Assembly (NCBI RefSeq): GCF_003675875.1 | Contig: NZ_RCDI01000001.1 | Coordinates: 186,001 to 250,000 of the forward strand | Length of the DNA: 64,000 nucleotides | Direction: 5' to 3' | Source of the DNA: Halostella limicola | GTDB lineage: Archaea; Halobacteriota; Halobacteria; Halobacteriales; Natronoarchaeaceae | In this document: positions 58,972 through 64,000 of the stretch, piece by piece | How positions within the stretch are numbered: the stretch's first letter is position 1 | How the letters are laid out: every line of letters starts with the position of its first letter | Notes under the pieces: generated by a model | Databases searched by the model: none | Seen by the model: only the letters and a program-made list of their open reading frames with translations | What the model was told of the DNA's origin: nothing | Made by a program: the position numbers and the translations under genes

Positions 58972-59913
58972 ATGGCGTCGACGCTCGACCCGCAGGTCGA
59001 GGAGTACCTGCACGACCTCTCCGATCGGGGATTACCGCCGCTGTACCGCCTGTCGCTCGAAGAGGCCCGGGAGACGTACCGGGACCTCTGCGTCCCCGAT
59101 GGACCGCCGGAGCCCGTCGCCGACGCGTCCGAGCGGTCGATCCCCGGCGGGGACGGCGACGTACGGATCCGGAGTTACGAACCGACCGGTGACGGACCGC
59201 ATCCAGCGGTCGCCTTTTTCCACGGCGGCGGCTGGATACTCGGCGGACTCGAGACCCACGACGCGCTCTGTCGGGCGCTCGCGAACGAGAGCGGCTGCGT
59301 CGTGACGGCCGTCGACTACCGGCTCGCGCCCGAACACCCGTTCCCGGCGGGGCTGGAGGACTGTTACGCCGCCGTCCGGTGGCTCGACGACAACGCCGAG
59401 ACGGTCGGGGCCGACGCCGACGGGCTCGCGGTCTGCGGCGACAGCGCCGGGGCGACGCTCGCGGCCGGGGTCTCCCTGCTCGCGCGCGACCGCGGCGGTC
59501 CCGACATCGACTACCAGGCCCTCGCCTATCCGGTCACGGACCACGCGTTCGGCACGGACTCGTACACGGAGAACGCGCAGGGGTACTTCCTCACCCGCGA
59601 GGACATGAAGCGGTTCTGGAACGGCTACCTCCGGTCCGAACACGACGGGAGCCACCCGTACGCCTCACCGCTCCGAGCGGAGAGCCTGCGCGGCCTGCCG
59701 CCGTCGCTCGTCGCCACCTGCGGCTTCGACCCGCTCCGCGACGAGGGCCGCGCCTTCGCGGACCGGCTGGAAGCGGCGAGCGTGCCGACCCGTCAGCGCC
59801 ACTACGACGACATGATCCACGGGTTCCTGACGATGCTCGCCGACCCGGAACTCGACCGAGCGCGGGAGGCCATCGGCGAGGTGGGTGACGAACTGGCGCG
59901 TGCGCTCGACTGA
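58972..59913 (+). CDS. Alpha/beta hydrolase of the hormone-sensitive lipase family
   Basis: A 313 aa esterase. The oxyanion-hole motif is FFHGGGWILGG (about 83), the nucleophile elbow is VCGDSAGATLAAG (Ser about 158), the acid is in CGFDPLRDEG (about 254) and the histidine in YDDMIHGFLTM (about 284). This is the HSL/family IV bacterial-type esterase pattern for short acyl esters. Monocistronic, before the E2 gene. Confidence 0.93.
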   Translation: MASTLDPQVEEYLHDLSDRGLPPLYRLSLEEARETYRDLCVPDGPPEPVADASERSIPGGDGDVRIRSYEPTGDGPHPAVAFFHGGGWILGGLETHDALCRALANESGCVVTAVDYRLAPEHPFPAGLEDCYAAVRWLDDNAETVGADADGLAVCGDSAGATLAAGVSLLARDRGGPDIDYQALAYPVTDHAFGTDSYTENAQGYFLTREDMKRFWNGYLRSEHDGSHPYASPLRAESLRGLPPSLVATCGFDPLRDEGRAFADRLEAASVPTRQRHYDDMIHGFLTMLADPELDRAREAIGEVGDELARALD

Positions 59914-59994
59914 CGACGGCTCGGGGCGCGACGCGTCGCTCTGGTCTCGCGGCTCGGGCATATCCTTTTGTCAGACCATGTGGTGTGGTATCGC

Positions 59995-61455
59995 ATGGGA
60001 TACATAGTCCGAATGCCGAAACTGGGGCTCGAGATGGAACAGGGGACGGTGCTCGAGTGGTCGGTCGGAACCGGCGACGAGATAGCGGAGGGGGACCAGG
60101 TGGCCGAGGTGGAGTCCGAGAAGAGCATCGGCGAGGTCGACGCCCGAGAGGACGGCGTGCTCCGCCGCGTCTACGCCGAGGAGGGCGAGAGCGTTCCGCC
60201 CGGGACCCCAATCGGCATCGTCGCGGCCGCCGACGCCGAGATCTCGGACCTCGAAGCGGAGGCGGAAGCCGACCTCCGCGAAGACGCCCCCGAACTGGCG
60301 CCAGGGGGCGACGCGGCCGAAGCGACCGGCGCGGCGGCTGACCCGACGCCCGAAGCCGGCGCGTCGGCACCGGCCTCGACGGGCGACGCGGGGGGGAGCG
60401 CAGCGGCCGGCGGTGCGTCGTCGGCGTCCGCGTCAGGCGGTTCCGGGAGCGCACCCGACGTGCGGGCCTCGCCGCGGGCGGAGAAGCGAGCCGAGGAGCT
60501 GGGCGTCGACCTGACGGCGGTCGACGGGACGGGACCGCAGGGCGCGATCACCGCGGGCGACGTGGAGGCGGCCGCCGAAGCGAGCACGGACGCCGACGAG
60601 CAAACGAGCGCCGGCGAGGCGGTGAAAGCCTCGCCGCGGGCGGAGAAGCGCGCGGAAGAACTCGGCGTCGACCTGACGACCGTGGACGGGACGGGGTTCG
60701 AGGGCGCCGTCACCGAGGACGACGTCGAGGCCGCCGCGGACGCCGCCGAATCGGCGGACGCCGGCGATTCGGCTGAGCCGACACCGCCGTCCGCGGTCGA
60801 CGAGGCGGCGGGGGTCCGCCGGATCGACGAAGCGCCCGAAGCGCACCGGTACCGACGCGCCACGTCCGTCGCCGATCCGGCGGTCGGCGAGGCGCTCTTC
60901 GAGACGATGGACGCGGTCCGGGCGGCGTTCGAGGAGCGCGTCACGATGACCGACGTGCTGCTCGCCGTCGCCTCGGCGACACTCAAAGACCATCCGGCGC
61001 TGAACGGGACGTACGCGGAGTCGACGCATCAGGTCCGCGAGACCCAGAACGTCGCGCTCGCCGTCGCCGTCGACGGAGACGGACTGACGACCGGCGTGAT
61101 CGACGACGTCGACGAGCGGTCGCTGACCGAGATCGTCGAGGCTCGAACCGACATCGGAGGCGGCGGGGGCGAGACGCAAGGTGCCACGTTCACCCTCGCG
61201 AACGCCGCTGGCGTCGAGGCCGACGGTCGCCTGATCAACCCGCCCTGCGTCGCGTCCCTCGAAGTCGACCCGAGCGGAGAGCGGGCGGTCCCGGACGGCG
61301 ACGGCGTCGACCTCCGCCCGCTCGTGACCGCCGGCCTCACCTACGACTCCCGGGCGGTGTCCTCCGCCGAGGCGGCGGCGTTCCTGGACGGGTTCTTCGA
61401 GCGCGCCGAGGCGGCGTCCGAGCTGGTCCTCTCGACGTATCGCGGCCACGAGTAA
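59995..61455 (+). CDS. 2-oxoacid dehydrogenase E2-like protein with two subunit-binding domains and lost catalytic His
   Basis: A 486 aa dihydrolipoamide acyltransferase-like protein. Lipoyl domain 1-80 (MPKLGLEMEQGTVLEW; lipoyl Lys in EVESEKSIGEV). A long Ala/Gly-rich linker carries two copies of the E3/E1-binding domain: ASPRAEKRAEELGVDLTAVD (about 156-190) and ASPRAEKRAEELGVDLTTVD (about 212-247). A C-terminal acyltransferase-fold domain (about 265-480) lacks the DHRxxDG motif: the aligned stretch is TYDSRAVSSAEAAAFL, with Ser in place of both catalytic His and Asp. Fold expected, transferase activity doubtful. Start ATG at 59995 is where the lipoyl fold begins. Confidence 0.88.
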   Translation: MGYIVRMPKLGLEMEQGTVLEWSVGTGDEIAEGDQVAEVESEKSIGEVDAREDGVLRRVYAEEGESVPPGTPIGIVAAADAEISDLEAEAEADLREDAPELAPGGDAAEATGAAADPTPEAGASAPASTGDAGGSAAAGGASSASASGGSGSAPDVRASPRAEKRAEELGVDLTAVDGTGPQGAITAGDVEAAAEASTDADEQTSAGEAVKASPRAEKRAEELGVDLTTVDGTGFEGAVTEDDVEAAADAAESADAGDSAEPTPPSAVDEAAGVRRIDEAPEAHRYRRATSVADPAVGEALFETMDAVRAAFEERVTMTDVLLAVASATLKDHPALNGTYAESTHQVRETQNVALAVAVDGDGLTTGVIDDVDERSLTEIVEARTDIGGGGGETQGATFTLANAAGVEADGRLINPPCVASLEVDPSGERAVPDGDGVDLRPLVTAGLTYDSRAVSSAEAAAFLDGFFERAEAASELVLSTYRGHE

Positions 61456-61502
61456 AAACTCAGAGAAGGGCAGGCTACGGGGCCGACGTGGACCGGCGGC
61501 GG

Positions 61503-62525
61503 TCAGCGCCGGTCCTCGATCGCCGCCTCGTCGCGGTAGAGGACGCCCGCCTCGGCGGCGGCTTCGAGCGCGGCGTCGACGTCCACGAGCCGCGGCCCGT
61601 CGGCCACCGGCGCGATCTCGACGGTCGCGTCGACGACCTCGATCTCGCGCTCTCCGTCGGCGCCGACGACGACGTCGGACACCTGGAAGGTCGCGGGCTC
61701 GCCCCAGCCGAGCGGTTCGTGCGACGCGACGCCGACCGTGGTCGTCATCCCGGGAGCGACGATCGCCCGGACGCGCCGCGCCGCGTCGTCGGGATCGCCG
61801 AGTCGGAGCGCGGCGCCGCCGGGCGCGTCCGGCGCGACCGGGTCGATACAGCCGGCCACGCAGCTGAGGCCGATCTCGGACGGGTGGGCTCGCGAGACGA
61901 CGCCGCCGAGCAGTTCGGCGGGGTCGATCACCGCGCGCGTCCCGACGAACGACCGGTCGGTGATCTCGACCGCCGCGAGGCCGGTGAGTCGCTTCTCGCC
62001 GTTGACGCCGTCGGCCCGCGCCTCCACCGCGCCGTGCCGGTAAGTCGCCGCGCCGGCGTCGACGACGCCGGTCGCCACGACCGCCGCAGCGGCGCCGGCG
62101 ACGGTGCCGTCGACGGGCGTCGGCACGACGTTGTTCGTCCCCGTCGAGACGCTGACCATCGGCACATCCCCGAGTTCGAGCGCGGCGTCGCGGCTCGTCC
62201 CGTCCCCGCCGAGCACCACGACGACGTCCGCCCGATCGCGGAAGTGCGCGGCCGCGCGCCGCGTGTCCGCCGCCGACTCCTCGACCGGCATCTCCACCTG
62301 CTCGACCGATAGCCCTGCCGGCGCCTCCGCGACGGCGTGGTCGGCGATCCCGGTCCGGTCCGGCATCAGCTCGACGTCGGGCGGGTCGTCGACGAACGTC
62401 AGGCCGTCGAGCACGCACTCGGCGACCCGGCGCTTCGCGTGGTTGTCGACGACGCTCGCGCCGCCCGTGAGGCGGCGGATGTCGCGACCGGCCGCGGGGT
62501 TGACGACGAGTCCGACGCGGGCCAC
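61503..62525 (-). CDS. acoX: ATP-NAD kinase-like protein AcoX
   Basis: A 340 aa protein of the NAD kinase/diacylglycerol kinase superfamily, AcoX branch. N-terminal VGLVVNPAAGRDIRRL and VVVVLGGDGTSRDAALELGD (the GGDGT motif, about 103) are clear. The C-terminal half has the AcoX-type TGLAAVEITDRSFVGTRAVI. AcoX genes are found in acetoin catabolic loci, where the precise role is unknown. Downstream of the E1 genes by only 5 bases, so the three form one operon. Confidence 0.85.
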   Translation of the reverse strand: MARVGLVVNPAAGRDIRRLTGGASVVDNHAKRRVAECVLDGLTFVDDPPDVELMPDRTGIADHAVAEAPAGLSVEQVEMPVEESAADTRRAAAHFRDRADVVVVLGGDGTSRDAALELGDVPMVSVSTGTNNVVPTPVDGTVAGAAAAVVATGVVDAGAATYRHGAVEARADGVNGEKRLTGLAAVEITDRSFVGTRAVIDPAELLGGVVSRAHPSEIGLSCVAGCIDPVAPDAPGGAALRLGDPDDAARRVRAIVAPGMTTTVGVASHEPLGWGEPATFQVSDVVVGADGEREIEVVDATVEIAPVADGPRLVDVDAALEAAAEAGVLYRDEAAIEDRR

Positions 62526-62530
62526 GGGGA

Positions 62531-63532
62531 TCAGGCGATCCGCTCGATGGCGTCCCGGACCCCCTCGCCGTCGGGCAGGACTTCCTGTTCCAGCGGCGGA
62601 CTGAACGGCATGTGTGTGTCGGGCGTGCCGACGCGCTGGATGGGGGCGTCGAGGCTGTAGAACCCGTTCTCCATCACGCGCGTCGCGACCTCGGCGTGGA
62701 TGCCGTACGAGAGCGGGCTCTCGTCGGCCACCACGAGGCGGCCGGTCTTCCGGACGCTCTCGACGATCGTCTCGGTGTCTAGCGGGTACAGCGACCGCGG
62801 GTCGATCACCTCGACGCTCGTCTCGGCGTCGAGGCGCTCGGCCACGTCCAGCGACTCGCCGACGAGGCGCTGGGTCGCCACGACGGTCACGTCCTCGCCC
62901 TCGCGCTCCACGTTGGCCTCGCCGATGGGCACCGTGAAGTCCTCGTCGGTCGGCACCTCCCCTTCCTGCTCGTAGATCATCTTGTTCTCGAAGACGAACA
63001 CGGGGTCGTCGGAGCGGACGGCGGCCTTCGTCAGCCCCTTCGCGCTCGCGGGCGTCCCCGGCGCGACGGCCTTGAGGCCGGGGAAGTGCGCGATCCAGGC
63101 GTGGACGGTGCCGGAGTGCTGGCTGGCCGCGCCCATGCCGCCGCCCTCCGTCGTGCGGACGGTGACGGGCATCTCGGTCTTCCCGCCGAACATGTAGCGC
63201 ATCTTCGCCATCTGGTTCATCGTCTGCTCCATCGAGACGCCCATGAAGTCAGAGAACATGATCTCGACGACCGGCCGCGTCCCGGTCGCCGCCGCACCGG
63301 TCGCCGCGCCGACGAAACCGGCCTCGGCGATCGGCGTGTCGCGGACGCGCTCCTCGCCGAACTCCTCGTAGAGACCGCCAGTCACCTCGAGGACGCCACC
63401 GAACAGGCCGACGTCCTCGCCCATGACGTACACGTCCTCGTCGCGCTCCATCTCCTCGCGCAGGGCCTGTCGGATCGCCTCGCGGACGGTTCTGGTCTCG
63501 GTCTGTTGCTCGAGCTCCGCCTGAGCGGTCAT
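62531..63532 (-). CDS. 2-oxoacid (acetoin/pyruvate-type) dehydrogenase E1 beta subunit
   Basis: A 333 aa transketolase-fold subunit. VREAIRQALREEMERDEDVY, VMGEDVGLFGGVLEVTGGLY, and the dimer/thiamine-binding region ATGTRPVVEIMFSDFMGVSM are conserved in PdhB/AcoB. The C-terminal transketolase domain begins about 205 (EVIDPRSLYPLDTETIVESV). It acts with the alpha subunit in a thiamine-diphosphate-dependent E1. The ATG overlaps the alpha stop (ATGA). With AcoX behind it, an acetoin-type or 2-oxoacid complex is likely. Confidence 0.93.
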   Translation of the reverse strand: MTAQAELEQQTETRTVREAIRQALREEMERDEDVYVMGEDVGLFGGVLEVTGGLYEEFGEERVRDTPIAEAGFVGAATGAAATGTRPVVEIMFSDFMGVSMEQTMNQMAKMRYMFGGKTEMPVTVRTTEGGGMGAASQHSGTVHAWIAHFPGLKAVAPGTPASAKGLTKAAVRSDDPVFVFENKMIYEQEGEVPTDEDFTVPIGEANVEREGEDVTVVATQRLVGESLDVAERLDAETSVEVIDPRSLYPLDTETIVESVRKTGRLVVADESPLSYGIHAEVATRVMENGFYSLDAPIQRVGTPDTHMPFSPPLEQEVLPDGEGVRDAIERIA

Positions 63533-64000
63533 GAGGAATCACCTCCCTTCGCGCCGCCGTCGGCGCGTGGCCTGTTCGCGAACGCTTCGATCTCCGGCAC
63601 CGGTTCGCCGAACATGTCCTCGTACGCCTCCTCCGGGGCGGGCGGTTCGGCCTCCTGCGCGTACTCGACCGCGTCGGCGATCGTCGCCTCGACCTCAGCC
63701 CGCAGGTCCTCGAACTCCTCCTCGGTGAGTTCGCCGCGGTCGATCAGCCGCCCTTTGAACGACTCGATGGCGTCCCGCTGCTTCCACCGCTCGATCTCGT
63801 CCTCGTCGCGGTACGGCTGTTCGTCGCCCTCGTAGTGGCCGCGGTACCGGTACGTCTCGGCCTCGATGAACGTCGGCCCGTCGCCGGCACGGGCTCGCTT
63901 GCGCGCCTCCTCCACCGCCTCGGCGACTGCCGTCACGTCCATCCCGTCGACCGTCACGCCGGGGATGTCGTACGCCCCCGCGGTGTCGCTGAGGTTGTCG
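63529..64000 (-). CDS. 2-oxoacid (acetoin/pyruvate-type) dehydrogenase E1 alpha subunit, 5' end outside the window
   Basis: The C-terminal 156 or so residues of a PdhA/AcoA-type E1 alpha, running off the right edge. Visible conserved parts are YDIPGVTVDGMDVTAVAEAV, GPTFIEAETYRYRGHYEGDE (the conserved YRYxGH segment) and the phosphorylation-loop-like DEDEIERWKQRD. The stop overlaps the E1 beta start by four bases, so expression is coupled. The start lies beyond base 64000. Confidence 0.92.
   Translation of the reverse strand, partial: DNLSDTAGAYDIPGVTVDGMDVTAVAEAVEEARKRARAGDGPTFIEAETYRYRGHYEGDEQPYRDEDEIERWKQRDAIESFKGRLIDRGELTEEEFEDLRAEVEATIADAVEYAQEAEPPAPEEAYEDMFGEPVPEIEAFANRPRADGGAKGGDSS

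Noticed and set aside
1-64000. CRISPR arrays, rRNA genes, intact insertion sequences
   Set aside because: No regularly spaced direct repeats, no rRNA motifs and no transposase with terminal inverted repeats were seen on either strand.

Overview
The window is a G+C-rich, gene-dense stretch of a haloarchaeal (class Halobacteria) main chromosome. The evidence is very acidic proteins, TATA boxes placed so that many transcripts are leaderless, archaeal information-processing genes (TFB, Orc1/Cdc6, PolD small subunit, Hef, Hel308, KEOPS Cgi121, archaeal PurO) and haloarchaeal-type malate dehydrogenase. I cannot fix the genus from sequence alone. No rRNA, CRISPR array or intact insertion sequence was seen.

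Layout. 1-4.1 kb: glycyl-tRNA synthetase, a dolichol-kinase-like protein and a KhtT/KhtU-like K+/H+ antiporter pair. 4.1-16.8 kb: Hef helicase/nuclease, malate dehydrogenase, a three-cysteine ferredoxin, a secreted propeller-like protein, Hel308 coupled to Cgi121, an Old Yellow Enzyme relative, TFB and a dUTPase/dCTP deaminase relative, with three very small genes. 16.8-21.4 kb: M20 amidohydrolase, NmrA-like protein, MFS transporter and a second ERCC4 nuclease. 21.4-24.3 kb: an AT-richer island with a NucS-like nuclease, tRNA-Gln(CUG), an HNH nuclease and about 760 bases with no convincing gene. 24.3-31.4 kb: PurO, phosphoesterase, tryptophanase, Rieske protein, aspartate kinase, a KaiC-like protein with a decayed P-loop and a GNAT protein. 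31.6-39.5 kb: replication region with PolD small subunit, signal peptidase, Orc1, an oriC-like intergenic region and oapABC. 39.6-51.7 kb: transporters, metabolic and hypothetical genes, an XPD/DinG-type helicase and an acyl-CoA dehydrogenase. 51.8-55.9 kb: a ThiBPQ-like ABC importer. 56-64 kb: acyl-CoA synthetase, AI-2E-type permease, alpha/beta hydrolase, and a 2-oxoacid/acetoin dehydrogenase-like locus (E1 alpha, E1 beta, AcoX on one strand, an unusual E2 on the other).

How it fits together. The centre is a replication origin: Orc1 is transcribed to the left and oapABC to the right, away from a 1.5 kb gene-free region that carries origin-recognition-box repeats in both orientations around an AT-rich segment. 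Several DNA repair and replication proteins lie within 50 kb of it (Hef, Hel308, ERCC4 nuclease, PolD small subunit, XPD-like helicase). Hef and Hel308 each carry a PCNA-binding (PIP-like) motif.

Most unusual observations: (1) a composite intergenic repeat placed directly after the stop codons of lysC, the PolD small subunit gene and orc1, with a 19-base core conserved in all three; (2) an E2 protein with two peripheral-subunit-binding domains whose acyltransferase His and Asp have both become Ser; (3) KaiC-like proteins without a usable Walker A motif; (4) a 29-residue membrane microprotein translationally coupled to an acidic hypothetical protein.
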